64,000 nt of DNA from Dryococelus australis (GCA_029891345.1 CM057009.1:293090966-293154965); one strand, 5' to 3'. Positions 36,780 through 47,782 are shown, counted from the first letter of the stretch. Translations and numbers: made by a program. Notes: a model not told the origin generated them from the letters alone.

Positions 36780-37505
36780 ATTACATACTTAAAACATAAA
36801 TTATTTTGGTCTACCACAGCACAATTTCTTTGCCAGATTTGAAAGAAATCGACTGATTTTTTCCCGAGATACGGCATAAAAACTTTATTTATTCGTGTGG
36901 CACTATCTTACAAAATGGGGGATAAGAGTCTACGTGTAGACACATTTGATGTTTGTTTTATATACTCCAGCATACAAAGTTAAGTTGGAGTTGATTAAAT
37001 GTTTTAAAAATATAGCATACTATGCTAAAATAACTAGATGGCCGCCATTTTAAAAATAAGTCTGGCATACTTGAATCCTATTTGTACATATCAACTGTGG
37101 CAGTACTACTTGATTGCCAAATTTGGTAGGAATCCGTCAATTTTTTTTCCTGAGAAATTATACAAACGCTTGACTGATTTATGTAACGCTTTATTAAAAA
37201 ATGGCGGACGAAAGTGGCTTTTTTTGCATTCTTGACGCTTATAATAAATACTGTCTACGTACAAAATTTGGTTGAAATTGGTCAAATGTTATAGTAGTTA
37301 TACCAAATAAACGTAAAATATTTGTATGGCCACCATTTTGAAAATTATTGTGTAATAATATTGAATTACTTATTTTTACGTGGCCTATCATAGTATTACT
37401 TACTTGCCAAATTTGAAGAAAATTGGTGTAGTAATTTTCCAGATATAACATTAAAAACTTTATTTTTTCATGTGGCGCTAACTTCCAAAATGGCGGCCAA
37501 CTGGA
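36780..37505. repeat. Diverged ~288-bp tandem repeat with ATGGCGG motifs
   Basis: The segment starting GCCA-ATTTG-A-GAAAT recurs at about 36832, 37119 and 37408, each followed by TTTTCC-GAGATA-A-CAT, AAAAACTTTATTTATTC, GTGGCRCTA and AAAATGGCGG. The spacing is about 287 and 289 bp. Each full unit also carries an oppositely oriented GGCC-CCATTTT-AAAAT (37035, 37325). About 2.3 units in total, non-coding. Confidence 0.7.
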
Positions 37506-39049
37506 GGGGGGTTGGTGTTTCCGTCGGAAAGAAAAATGTCTTTGCTCTTGAAAACAAGACTCGCGCGGATGTAGTTCCTTTGCTTCGCTGGTGTTTCAGT
37601 CAGTATCTCAGATGACAAAGAGCACATCGAGAATCGTTTCGTAACTAGAAAAAGTTTCGTGTCATTACTCAAATGAACACAATGAATTGTGGACCCCGTG
37701 AGTAATGACACTTTAATTGGGGCAGAGTTAACTAAGGTACTCCTTTGTCCGACAGTGAGTCAGTAATGAAGGCCGTGCAGCAAAGAAAGTGTGTCCGCTG
37801 TAATGTTGCTCAATAGGGCTGCTTTAAGTGGGAATAGAGAAGCCAAAATAAGTGGCGATGTGTAGTAATGCATGCAGACTTCCTTGAATGTTTGTAAATG
37901 TGTACCTAAATCAGAGCATTCATAGACAATGCCTACCCTTTAGCGCCTTTTCGCTTCTGCCGAATTTCGTGCATAGTGTGTTTGCAGTTGATGGAGCGTC
38001 TTCGGAAGCCCTGCTTAGGACACAGATTACTTAAGATAGAAGTGAAACATTCCCTTCAACCACGAACTGTAGCCGCACACGCCTGCGAAATTACGTCACT
38101 TGCCAGACGGCACCCTAACCAGTAGCTATTATTCCGCGGCACGTTATGTCCAATCAGACCAGGTCCTCGTAACTCGGAATAGAGAAAATGATTCCTCACC
38201 GAAGATACCCGAAGTCGAATTCTACGATCTTACAACTTCGGCATTAAAAAAAAGTATTACATATTCTTAAAGTATATATTATATTCACATAGTATAAATA
38301 TACGATAAAGAATCGTGTAGTTTATCTCTTGAGATATTGTATATACTCAAATTTTATTTGGTTATGTTAATTTTGTTGGTGGTAACACAGCCTTATTTGT
38401 ATAAGCGACTTTGAAGTCTGTTTATTCCTGTCACGTGTATTTTCATGGACATACACATATAACTGTTTGTAAAGTAGTGTTTCGCCCTCACTGTTACAGT
38501 TTACATTCGCTCAGATGTACTTGTGATATGAAGTAACTGTGGATAAGAGATGTATAAATAATACTGTCCAGAAAACATAGGCCAATAACAAAAAAAAAAA
38601 AAAAATAACGGATGGTGATATCTCTACAATACCACCAGCATAACAAAGTGACAATGTGTCTCTTAGTCTGTAGCCTAACTTTGGCAGTACCGTAGAATTT
38701 ACTTCGGTTGCTTTGACAATTGAATTGGATATGAATCTCTCGTTATACCCTTGAGGCACAACTCTCTACTTGTATGCTCCCTGGATCAAACAAAGGAACC
38801 GCCACTTCATTTTACGTCTCTGTACGTACCAATTCTGTGCTTAGGATATATTTTTTGCCCAGTTAGTATCCTTGCACCATAGATAAAATTTGCAGTGTCG
38901 TTAATCTATGATTTTTGTCACGAGTCCGCCAAGTTGACACGTGGAATTATTTTGAACTTATGTGTGCTAAAAAAAATGCAGATGTGTGTCCTTGTGTGCA
39001 ATAAATAGAAACTGCAATAAATCACTGTTTACGAATTTCTACATTACGA
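37506..39049. other. Gene-free stretch
   Basis: A GTCCAATCAGACCAGGTCCTC segment at about 38148 weakly resembles repeat E. No gene is supported. Confidence 0.45.
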
Positions 39050-39212
39050 TTTTAATACAGTGGTTAGACATGGAACTATTTTCGTGTATACCGCTGTGAA
39101 CTGTACTGAATGGAAACTCGTCATTTGGTGTGTGCGTTCAAGTATTTTAAAATGCGGGTAGGCATTTCAAAAGTTGAATACAAAACTGGTCAATCAACCG
39201 TGAAATATGCGT
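39050..39212 (+). mobile_element. Degraded MITE type B, right half
   Basis: AGACATGGAACTATTTTCGT, AACTGTACTGAATGG, ATTTTAAAATGCGGGTAGGC and a terminal ACCGTGAA follow the order of the type-B right half. The left half is not recognisable. Confidence 0.4.
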
Positions 39213-39409
39213 AGTTTTAAATTCGTTATTTGATGGAACTTCCACTGCCTAGAGTGGCGACAAAAAAAGAACAAAAAACGACCACAATACATGGACGAGA
39301 AACAAAATTAAAGTAAATTGTAATACACAATAAATAAGCACTTATATTATGGAACAAGAGACAATGATCCTGTTAGAAAATGCCTACAGCTGTTTGTGTT
39401 TCCCCTGTA

Positions 39410-39410
<1 letters not shown>

Positions 39411-39465
<55 letters not shown>
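39411..39465. repeat. Compound (TG)n-(TA)n microsatellite
   Basis: Ten TG units followed by about 17 TA units. Confidence 0.97.
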
Positions 39466-39468
<3 letters not shown>

Positions 39469-39518
39469 GTAGTCTGTACATCCTCATTGCGGCTGTGGCA
39501 AAGGAGGACCGAGAAAAG

Positions 39519-39862
39519 TACAAGCTGTTCACAGTTAAATGGGAAGTTTAGAAATCAACCTTTGAAAAATGTCACAGCCCCCACCTGCATGTATTATAAA
39601 AGGCATGCTGACAGAAAAACGCCCAGTAAAGTTGGTAACGACAGAAGGAAAGTAGTTCCATGTCTTGACATTGTGTTTAATGTGACGTAGGTGGTACACT
39701 GATGCGTCACCAATGAGGGATCGAAATACCTTGTATGCGCATTGCACAGGGCACGGAGCCCGGCCATCATCTTACATGCGGCGGAAGAATACACGCCGCG
39801 CGTACAAGCAGATGTTGAGTAGGGCTGTCGGAAGTGCTCGGTGTTCTGTGAACAGCCTGTAC
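39519..39862 (-). mobile_element. MITE, type B, reverse, diverged
   Basis: The left end TACAAGCTGTTCACAGTTAA and right end TTCTGTGAACAGCCTGTA are inverted. Core landmarks AAAGTTGGTAACGACAGAAG and GAAAGTAGTTCCATGTC are the reverse of type B. It is shorter than other copies and GC-richer near its right end. Confidence 0.8.
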
Positions 39863-40150
39863 ACGAGTGTGAAGTGTGAAGCGTGTCGTGTTGGCGAGAT
39901 AGAGAGAGAGGGAGAGGGCCTAGGGTGGAAGGAAACCACTGCCGAGGTGAGACGTGCGAGTGTGTGTGTATGTGTGCGCGCGCGCGCGCGAGCGAGCGGG
40001 GCCGAACCAGTCTGGCTGCAGCGCCCCGCGTTTCCTGCTGCATCCGTCTCCCGATGGGGGCCCAGTGCTGCCAACCTGGCGGCCCGAGCGCCGTCCGAGG
40101 AGACCCACACACCTCGCACCTCGCTGCGTGTTGAGCCTGTGGTTTCTCCC
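39863..40150. other. GC-rich patch with alternating purine-pyrimidine tract
   Basis: 39958-39992 is an almost unbroken alternation of TG then CG (ending in about eight CG steps), a sequence type prone to Z-DNA. Flanking open frames of up to 172 codons on both strands follow from the GC content and have no known motif. It sits between two MITEs. Confidence 0.5.
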
Positions 40151-40393
40151 ACAGGGCTGTTCACGGGCAAGTGAGCACTTTTGAGGAGGCCGTACCTACA
40201 TTTTCCTTTCAGCCGTTTCTTATCCTTTAACCACCTTTTAAAATAAATATTTTCATTTAAGAAGTAAACACTGTGTGTATATTCCACCGCACTGGGAAGT
40301 TAACGCCTAAAGCTGCACTAAAATATATTTACTGACTATTATTCCAAATTAAGGGGATTTAAAAAATACTCACTTTACCATGAATAGCCTATA
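40151..40393 (-). mobile_element. MITE, type A, reverse
   Basis: The left end GGGCTGTTCACGGGCAAGTG and right end TTTACCATGAATAGCCTATA are inverted. The core AAGTAAACACTGTGTGTATA and TTACTGACTATTATTCCAAA is the reverse of type A. Confidence 0.88.
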
Positions 40394-40455
40394 CCAGCAT
40401 ATCATGCATCTGGTCCGCGTTTTTGACAGCTCGAGGTCGGTGTACGCTTCAAGGT

Positions 40456-40860
40456 ATGGATTGTTTTCAGTTAATTTAACAGTTTTGAAACCAACCTTTG
40501 AAATTCAAACGTGTCTGCCACTACCTGAATAAAGGGCATCCAGTGAAGTTCGTAACGACGGATGGAAAATAGTTCCATGTCGAAACGTCGAATAAAAAAT
40601 GTTAGGTAAAATTATTTGAGGACTGGAACTATTACTTTTGCTGTCTGGTTTCTTAATGGTTAAAGTTGCGAAAGTTAACAAATTTGTACAACATTAATTT
40701 TTCTATTAATTTCACATTTTCATCTGACCGACGCAGGAATGAAGTGATGAGGTCCGTGAAAATGTTAATTTTACATATGGTGAAATAATACACAGTTTGC
40801 ATAAAAGTATATCTTAAGCAGGGCGTTCAAAAGTGCTCACTTTACCGTGATAAGCCTATA
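40456..40860 (-). mobile_element. MITE, type B, reverse
   Basis: The diverged left end TATGGATTGTTTTCAGTTAA faces a well-kept right end TTTACCGTGATAAGCCTATA. The core AAGTTCGTAACGACGGATGG, AAAATAGTTCCATGTCG and AAGTATATCTTAAGCAGGGC is the reverse of type B. Confidence 0.83.
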
Positions 40861-40877
40861 TAAGGAGAGTGGCATCC

Positions 40878-42185
40878 ACTAGAGCACTCCACTTGACTGT
40901 AAAACTTTCAGAGCTCCTTATAAAATAGTACACACACTATCAAAATTGTCATAAAAGTACGGTTTATGTTGTACATGAAAGAAGAGTGTGTATATTATGT
41001 AACCCAGTAAAATATTTTGCTAGAATTTACTTATTTAGGTGCAAAAACAATCAATTAATAATAGTATTTTTAGTTAAAAGTCAAAACACTGTATTCTCCA
41101 TTCTTCAGAAAGCACACATATTGCAATAAAAACTTTCGTCACGTAGGGAAATCATAATAACTGTGGTTGTATATAAGAAAATATTGGTAGTAATCTTAAA
41201 TAATATTTTCAATAAACACATTTATTTTATTTAAAATATTTTCAGTTATAAATTAGAATGACAACTTCCATGTCTGAAATTTATGTATCTAAAATGAACC
41301 ATAAAAATAATTTTAAAAATATTACTAATTTTTTATTACCCACAACCAAAGTAATTATTGTAAGGTTTTTATTTGATGAGGGGGGTGGGGGGATTTTCAA
41401 ATGTGCTTTCTGAAACATCCAGAATGTAAATGCACTTAAACTTTGATTATATAAAAAATCATGTTATATACTTTTTAAAATATATAATACAGTCGGCAAG
41501 TCAGTGTACGTCGAGGTGCGTGGCTGCCTACACTCCCGGCGCCAGTTATTCCAAAAACGTAATACAGTCGGCAAGTCAGTGTACGTCGAGGTGCGTGGCT
41601 GCCTACACTCCCGGCGCCAGTTATTCCAAAAACGTAATACAGTCGGCAAGTCAGTGTACGTCGAGGTGAGTGGCTGCATACACTCCCGGCGCCAGTTATT
41701 CCAAAAACGTAATACAGTCGGCAAGTCAGTGTACGTCGAGGTGCGTGGCTGCCTACACTCCCGGCGCCAGTTATTCCAAAAACGTAATACAGTCGGCAAG
41801 TCAGTGTACGTCGAGGTGCGTGGCTGCCTACACTCCCGGCGCCAGTTATTCCAAAAACGTAATACAGTCGGCAAGTCAGTGTACGTCGAGGTGCGTGGCT
41901 GCCTACACTCCCGGCGCCAGTTATTCCAAAAACGTAATACAGTCGGCAAGTCAGTGTACGTCGAGGTGCGTGGCTGCCTACACTCCCGGCGCCAGTTATT
42001 CCAAAAACGTAATAGTATTAGTAAGTAAAATCTATCAAAACAATTTTACAGTTCTACAAAATACAACCGTTCATCTTTAATAGGCAGTATAAAATGTACT
42101 ATTCTGACAACTTTGGTAGTGTGTCTCCTACTTTGTAAGAGTTCTGCGTGTTATACATCGGGATTGTGCTCCGTTGAAGACACGC
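40878..42185. mobile_element. AT-rich long-TIR element D, copy 4, carrying a minisatellite
   Basis: The left arm (CCACTAGAGCACTCCACTTG, ATAGTACACACACTATCAAA, ATTGTC) matches the reverse complement of the right arm (GACAACTTTGGTAGTGTGTC, AGAGTTCTGCGTGTTATACA, GTGCTCCGTTG). The interior is AT-rich and includes AAAGTAATTATTGTAAGG, as in copy 3. At about 1.3 kb it is roughly twice as long as the other D copies, because 525 bp of tandem repeat (41491-42015) sit in its right half. Confidence 0.78.
41491..42015. repeat. 75-bp minisatellite, seven units
   Basis: Exactly seven tandem 75-bp units (starts 41491, 41566, 41641, 41716, 41791, 41866, 41941). A unit begins AGTCGGCAAGTCAGTGTACG and ends TTATTCCAAAAACGTAATA. 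I see differences only in unit 3 (GTGAGTGGCTGCATA for GTGCGTGGCTGCCTA) and at the final base. Near-identity means recent expansion. The 75-bp period is a multiple of three and the unit lacks stops in several frames, which explains the long repetitive open frames on both strands. They are not genes. Confidence 0.97.
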
Positions 42186-42188
42186 TAC

Positions 42189-42424
42189 TACAGGCCGTTC
42201 ACGATAAATTGAGCACTTTTTTACGCCTTATCAGACATAATAACCAATAAATACATTTCGTTGTGGCCTCGGACTTTTGGGTTTGAGTGTGGTGAAATGT
42301 ATACACTGTGTTTATTCCTCGCATGCCATTGTTTACATTAATGAGCGGCGGAATTATATGAATTGGCTGAAAGAAAAAAATAACCAGGGCTCTAAAAGTG
42401 CTCACTTTACCGTGACATCCTATA
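42189..42424 (+). mobile_element. MITE, type A (subfamily A2)
   Basis: The left end TACAGGCCGTTCACGATAAA and right end CTTTACCGTGACATCCTATA are inverted. The A2 core is TCAGACATAATAACCAATAA, then GTGTGGTGAAATGTATACAC. It starts within four bases of the end of element D copy 4. Confidence 0.88.
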
Positions 42425-42678
42425 CTACCACCTTAAGTCCTGTCTAAAATAGGCCTTTCGTGCCCGTTTCCGAAATTGAACGCCAGTCACGCCACACTGA
42501 CTCATTCGAATGTATCAGATGTCCGAAACTGAGAATTGAACTGTCACATGCCGCTACCAGGGCACACTAAATACAAAGAATCGTTAATTTTATATAAATT
42601 TCGCTTTGAGGCGTTTATTGCGAAGTCGTTTAGAGATTATCATCTTCGAACGCAGGATTTTTCAAAGTACACTTTAAA

Positions 42679-43455
42679 TTCGAATCACTGGGAAACCACT
42701 AGTTCGCAGTAAATTTAACTACTCGGAATCAGTGAAAATGGCCCCACCTGGAATCGGTGTAAAACCACTATTCTTTTCAGTGAAAACATTTAACCGATTG
42801 AATAAGTGACGTGAAACAATTTCACTGATTGAATAAGTGACGGCTAACCGCGTGCGGCGAATTAAATACTGTTTTTTTATTCTAATAATTACCAAAAAAT
42901 AACGTATTTCCAACAGTACCTTGTGTGCGTGGGTGAAAATGTATGCACTAAAGTGTATTATCGAAAAAAGTTGCTTGAAATTGCATTTTTTTTTTTTCGT
43001 TTTTAGTTTAACTAGTAACATTAGTACTGTTAAAACATGTAGTGCGTATGAATGCACTCACTTCGCTGTATTAAATGCAATTTAAACGTTCAAACCGAGC
43101 GCTATGATGATTACGTGAAAACGAAATGAAAGAGAGAATGCCCGTAAAATGGTATTATAAAAGACAAAACTCTCATGTAAAAAAATGTTTTTTATCGGTT
43201 TTATTATTTTTTGCGCTTTTATATCATTTGATACACGTTGTTTAATTTATCAATCAGTCAAAAAACAAATCAGTGAAAGACACCGAATGAAATGGTTGAT
43301 AAATCAGTGGAAAATGCCACAGTGGAAAATGTCAATAAGTGAAGGGAAAATGGCATTTTTTGACTAATTCATTAGTTAAATTGACTGAAGTGACTTAAAT
43401 AAGTTAGGTGCTATTAACTGATTTAAACAGCGAAATTCTCACTGATTCAGATTTA
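42679..43455. repeat. Candidate large inverted-end element
   Basis: GGAATCAGTGAAAATGG at about 42726 and the reverse complement of CTCACTGATTCAGAT at about 43440 share GAATCAGTGA-AAT. The interior repeats CAGTGAAAA-, GATTGAATAAGTGA- and GTGGAAAATG-type motifs on both strands. Ends and class are uncertain. A 112-codon minus-strand frame inside has no known motif. Confidence 0.35.
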
Positions 43456-43750
43456 GAGTGTATGGCCTAAACATACGTAATTGTGGAGTGGCGATAGTTT
43501 TAATTAATGTTACTTACATTTACTCTATCGTTATGATAATATAGTATGCAATTCATTTTTATTTACTTTAGGGTTAAAGTATCTTAGTTTTTGGATTTCC
43601 CGTTTACAATGTTTATGATATTCGGGCATGAATTCATATGAAAATACTCCTCTTTTTTACCCTAGAACACATTTTGAAACAAAAGTTCACGCGGTGAAGG
43701 TTATATTGTAGACAGTCTTTACTGGCATTCGATATGAGTTTTTTTTTGTA

Positions 43751-43976
43751 TAAAGGCTGTTCACGATAAAGTGAGAACTTTTGAAAGCCCTCTCATTTGG
43801 AATAATAGTTAATAGGTATATTTTATTTGTGCCTTAGACGTTAACTTCCGAGTGCAGTGGAATATACACACTGTGTTTATTACTTGCATTTCAATATTTA
43901 TTTAGAAAATGTGGTTTAAAGGATAAAAAATGGCTGAAGGGAAATAGAAACTAGGGCCTCATAGAAACGGCCTATA
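43751..43976 (+). mobile_element. MITE, type A
   Basis: The left end TAAAGGCTGTTCACGATAAA, core CTCATTTGGAATAATAGTTA and AAAAAATGGCTGAAGG are type A. The right TIR has lost about 20 bp internally, keeping GGCCTATA. Confidence 0.87.
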
Positions 43977-43989
43977 AGAATGTTTACAA

Positions 43990-44425
43990 ATATTTTTAAT
44001 TATTTATTTTGTTCATATCCAATTCAAACACGAGATCTATCGCTTTATAACTAAAATAACTGTACACAAAATCAGTTAATAACAATTATATTTTAACATC
44101 GATGATATTCCAATCCACTTAACCATATTAATTATTATGACAGCCCTGCATGACGTTAGTTTTCTTTCAAAATTAGCTTCCTGTAGCATTCAGAATTGAA
44201 AATACGTCTAAATTGCGGGAAAAAATCATTCTTATTGATTCATTTTTAAAAACATAAAAAAAAAAAAAAATGGGTTCTGGAAAAGTGTTTTACAGTGATA
44301 TATATATAGGCATTATTTTTCCATATGCAACTTATATGGCACATTTCTGATCATTTTGGTATTGTTTGCACTAGTTTGTAATGAGTTAGTGCTTGTTTAA
44401 CAGCTGGATTCAGTGGTACATCGAA
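43990..44425. mobile_element. Element D, right-hand fragment
   Basis: The right arm (ATTTTGGTATTGTTTGCACT, GTAATGAGTTAGTGCTTG, GGATTCAGTGGTACATCG) and AT-rich interior are present. The left arm is missing and a type-A MITE lies where it would be expected. Confidence 0.5.
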
Positions 44426-44616
44426 AGGTCTAGCAATGGGTGGACCAGGCGAGCTGGGAAACTGTTGGGAATGTAGATATGTCACTGTAGTCTGATTTGT
44501 TTAAAACAAAATAAAATACACAATCTGCGTCTTATTTTAAACTTGGCTCTTTTAGCAAATAAAGCGTTAAGACATGCCGTACTTCGCTATCAACATTACT
44601 GTAAGAAATAAGTCGA

Positions 44617-44848
44617 TATAGGCTATTCACAGTAAAGTGACCACTTTCGAAGCTCTCTCATTTGGAATAATAGTCATTAAATATTTGTAATTGTAGCTTC
44701 GGACGTTAACTTTACAGTTCGGTGAAATACATACTGAGTTTATTGCATACATGGCAATATTTATTTTAAAAAGTTTCGTAAGGATAAAAAATGGATGATA
44801 GGAAAAATGTAAATAGAGCTTCAAAAGTGCTCAGTTTATCGTGAACGG
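44617..44848 (+). mobile_element. MITE, type A
   Basis: The left end TATAGGCTATTCACAGTAAA and right end GTTTATCGTGAACGGTGAT are inverted (last bases diverged). The core CTCATTTGGAATAATAGTCA and ACATGGCAATATTTATTTTA is type A. Confidence 0.88.
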
Positions 44849-45041
44849 TGATCCAGCTGTAGCACATACGTATCAAAGTTTCAGTTTCTTGGTTCCTCCG
44901 GAGTGAAGATAGCAGAGAAATGTGCTCCACGGTCGGTTATAGACATGTCAATTCAGGTGTAAACTATTTGATGTTTTATGTGGATGTGCAGCACATCTTT
45001 ATTACGCCATAAAAGTACAGGATCACAGCGGAAATCCAACG

Positions 45042-45280
45042 TATAGGCCGTTCACGATAAAGTGAGCACTTATTGAAACTGTTTCATCAGACATAATAAC
45101 CAATAATACATTTCATTGTGGCCTCAGGCATTTGGTTTTGTGTATGGTGAATTTATACACTGTGTTTATTTACTTACGTGGCAGGGTTTACATTAGCAAG
45201 TGGTGGAAGGATACAAATTGGTCGAAAGAAAAAAGGAACCAGTGCTTGAAAAGTGCTCACTTTACCGTGAACGGCCTATA
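45042..45280 (+). mobile_element. MITE, type A (subfamily A2)
   Basis: The ends are near-perfect inverses: TATAGGCCGTTCACGATAAA and TTTACCGTGAACGGCCTATA. The core TCAGACATAATAACCAATAA is shared with 42189. It lies 50 bp left of the Kolobok element, whose TIR is unrelated. Confidence 0.92.
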
Positions 45281-45333
45281 GCTCCGTTACCGACGAAAAG
45301 ACTTGCGCGCTAGTTTAGGGCCCTCCACGTTAA

Positions 45334-45353
45334 AGGAGACAACAGCACAAAAA
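45334..45353 (+). repeat. Kolobok left TIR
   Basis: AGGAGACAACAGCAC followed by AAAAA, preceded by TTAA. It pairs with 48791-48810 with one mismatch. Confidence 0.92.
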
Positions 45354-45461
45354 TCATGTTCGATTAATACTAAAGAAGATATTTGGACGATTTCAAGGGT
45401 ATATTTACATTTTCTGCGCGCCACTTTGAACAGCCGCTACTCGAGGAAACGCGAGGAGCTG

Positions 45462-45469
45462 TGACGTCA
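45462..45469. promoter_or_regulatory. CRE-like palindrome, left subterminal
   Basis: TGACGTCA lies about 130 bp upstream of the transposase ATG (45593) in a GC-rich context (GCTGTGACGTCACTACGCCA). The same motif, mirrored, lies upstream of the second gene at 48662-48669. A shared CREB/ATF-type promoter element for both transposon genes is an inference. Confidence 0.55.
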
Positions 45470-45515
45470 CTACGCCATCCGACTCCGCGGGTTGCCGGTC
45501 TGCTGCGCCTGCCGC

Positions 45516-45516
<1 letters not shown>

Positions 45517-45549
<33 letters not shown>
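45517..45549. repeat. (ATT)n microsatellite
   Basis: About eleven ATT units in the 5' leader of the Kolobok transposase gene. Confidence 0.97.
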
Positions 45550-45592
45550 CATCAGTTTGCCGGTTGTTTCGCGATTCGCGAAGGTTGTGAAA

Positions 45593-47682
45593 ATGCCTGC
45601 GTGTATTGCCTACGGTTGTAGTAATACGACTAATAAGAGTGACATCTGTAAGCAGCAAGGGATACATTTCCACAGACTTCCAAACCGCAGCAAATCACCG
45701 AGAAGGTTCGCCAGATGGGTTTCATTGTGTTAGCGGAAGAATTCTTCTCCGGGTAAGAGTGCTACATTGCATTTCAAACTTACAGACTATAACGAAACCC
45801 AAAAGTTAAAAATGAAGTTGCTGCCCGAAGAAAAACTCCAAGGACGTAAACTTAAACCTGGAACCGTTCCTACAGTTACAACAATTGAAAAGTCACTTGG
45901 AGAATGTAGTTCAATAGCGGGGACGAAGAAACGTAAAGAGGTCATGGGTGCATTAATCGATAATAATGATCGAGCATTGAATCACTATGATAACTGTAAT
46001 GTACGTAGTGGAAATGAAACTGCTGTTACGAACACGCAACTACATTGCATCGAAACAGTGCGAACTAGGCTGTGGAGTTGCTAGAAAATATTTAGTCTTA
46101 GAATCTACAGCACGTGAATCAACCTGTGGAAGCGGTGATTTGAATGACAGTTTTTATGAACCAGATAACATGTTTGGTACAGATCGTAACATTAGTGATA
46201 CAGGTAGTGAAAATGTAGAGGGCAACGAAGAAAGTGAAGTTGGCGAAACAGAAAGTGAGTATCTATTTGTTTCATGGACATGTTTACTAGCTCATTTTCA
46301 GATTTGTTACATTTGTAAAGCCGAAGTGATAAACATTTCACGTTATTTTAGAGGGACTATGTTGTGTGTAAAATTTATTTGCGAGTGTGGTAATGAATCG
46401 GCTCGGTATTCGCAGCCAGTGAATGGAAAACAACTACAAGGAAATGCTCTAATAGCGTCAGAATTGTTGTTGTCTGGCATTCTGTTTGAGCCATTCCTGT
46501 CTTTCTGAAAATCAATTAAATTACATATGTTTTCACGTACAGTATTAGACAAGATTAGTACAGTAACTAGGTCAGTCGTCAAGAGGTTTTGGAAAGAAGA
46601 AAAGCAAAAAATATATATATATTTGTACTGAGAATTAGAAATAAACCCGTGTGGTTAGCTGGAGATGGCCAATACGACTCTCCCGGGTTTTCTGCCAAAT
46701 ATTTTGTGTATTCACTTATGGATTTGGATACAGGCCTTGTTGTTGATTTCGAACTTGTTCAAAAAGGAATGATAAAGGATGAATTAGAAAGAGCTACCTG
46801 CGAAAACATAATGGAAAAGTTTGTAAATAAAGAAAACTGTAATGTAAAGCTATTCTTTTCAGACAGACACAAAGGAATAATATATTTATTCAAAACGCGG
46901 TTTCCGAATATTGAATATTGAAAACGAATTTGATGTGTGGCGTGTTTCTAAGAGCCTTATGAAGAAAATCAAGGCTCTAGATAAAAAAACACTCCGAAAT
47001 TCAGGCCTGGAAAGCCAGCATAAATAATCATTTATTGTGGTCAGCACAAATATGTAATGGTGACAGCTCTGTTTTAGTTTATAAATATATATCAATACTA
47101 CATCACATGAAAAATGAACATAAGTGGCTAGAAAATGGGGAATAAAAGTCCTGCGAACATAACGAACTATCAGAAGACGAGGAAAAAATAAATTGTGGTT
47201 GAATGGACATTCAAGTGCATATCAAGCCCTAAAGAAAATCATTTTAGACAAAAGTTTTTAAAAGACGTAGAACATATAAAACATTATGCACATACGGGAA
47301 GCCTAGGGAGTTACCACAATCTTCGCCTGAAATACGCTCCAAAAAGGAGTGCATTTTTCATACAGTGGTTTAGAACTTAGGTCAATTATTGCTGTACTGG
47401 ACCATAACTGGAACATAAATAAAGACAAAGTTGGTGTGAAAACCGTTCTCGAAGTTATCGCGTAGTTGGGTGATTAAAAATAAATATCATGTTTCAAATG
47501 ATGGGTGGGAGAAAGAAATAATGAGGATCATCAGGAACCGCCTGGAATCAGGCAGTAGAAGAATATCTGCAGAACCGTAAGTTCTTGATCTGTCGCTGCC
47601 TAAGAACATTTCTCCGACGCCCTGCCCTTCCATTGATGTTTTGAAAACGAAGCGCTTCTCCCGATTTAATCTGCCAAATTAA
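45593..47682 (+). pseudogene. THAP-domain DDE transposase (Kolobok type), decayed
   Basis: In its family this nuclear enzyme binds the element's ends and moves it by cut-and-paste. The start ATG at 45593 opens a THAP-type C2CH zinc finger: MPACIAYGCSN with C4 and C9, GIHFHRLPN, W, then LKPGTVPT about 80 residues in. Further on come LIASELLLSGILFEPFL, the catalytic core with GDGQYDSPGFSAKY (D at 46664), LFFSDRHKG (D at 46862), NEFDVWRVSKSLMKKIKA and HTGSLGSYHN at about 47290-47315. The last in-frame stop (TAA 47680-47682) follows RFSRFNLPN. The span equals about 697 codons. The frame is broken by an early TAG within the THAP domain (45732), by several frame changes (about 46080, 46510, 46920, 47160-47240) and by further stops. 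Related proteins usually read HTG-LE--HN here, so G at 47306 may replace the third acidic residue. Poly(A) signal AATAAA at 47783. Confidence 0.85.
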
Positions 47683-47782
47683 AAAGGTAGGCAAAATTTT
47701 TACATATAACATTCAGTGTGTGTTTGTTATATGCATGCCTATACATTGCTATAAAAAGGCATTTCCTCATTTGTTTTAAAAT

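Noticed and set aside
39594-40287. Open frames of 153-172 codons in the GC-rich patch
   Set aside because: Frames overlap on both strands, run through MITE ends and have low-complexity HTHTHT or CVCVRA stretches.
41491-42015. CRISPR-like array
   Set aside because: The 75-bp units are contiguous with no variable spacers, inside a eukaryotic transposon. This is a minisatellite.
41464-42080. Long repetitive open frames on both strands (136-174 codons)
   Set aside because: They are produced by a 75-bp tandem unit without stops in several frames. There is no start context, domain or conservation to suggest a protein.
42189-45280. A2 MITEs as deletion derivatives of the Kolobok element
   Set aside because: Their ends (TATAGGCCGTTCACG) do not match the Kolobok TIR (AGGAGACAACAGCAC) and they lack TTAA flanks.
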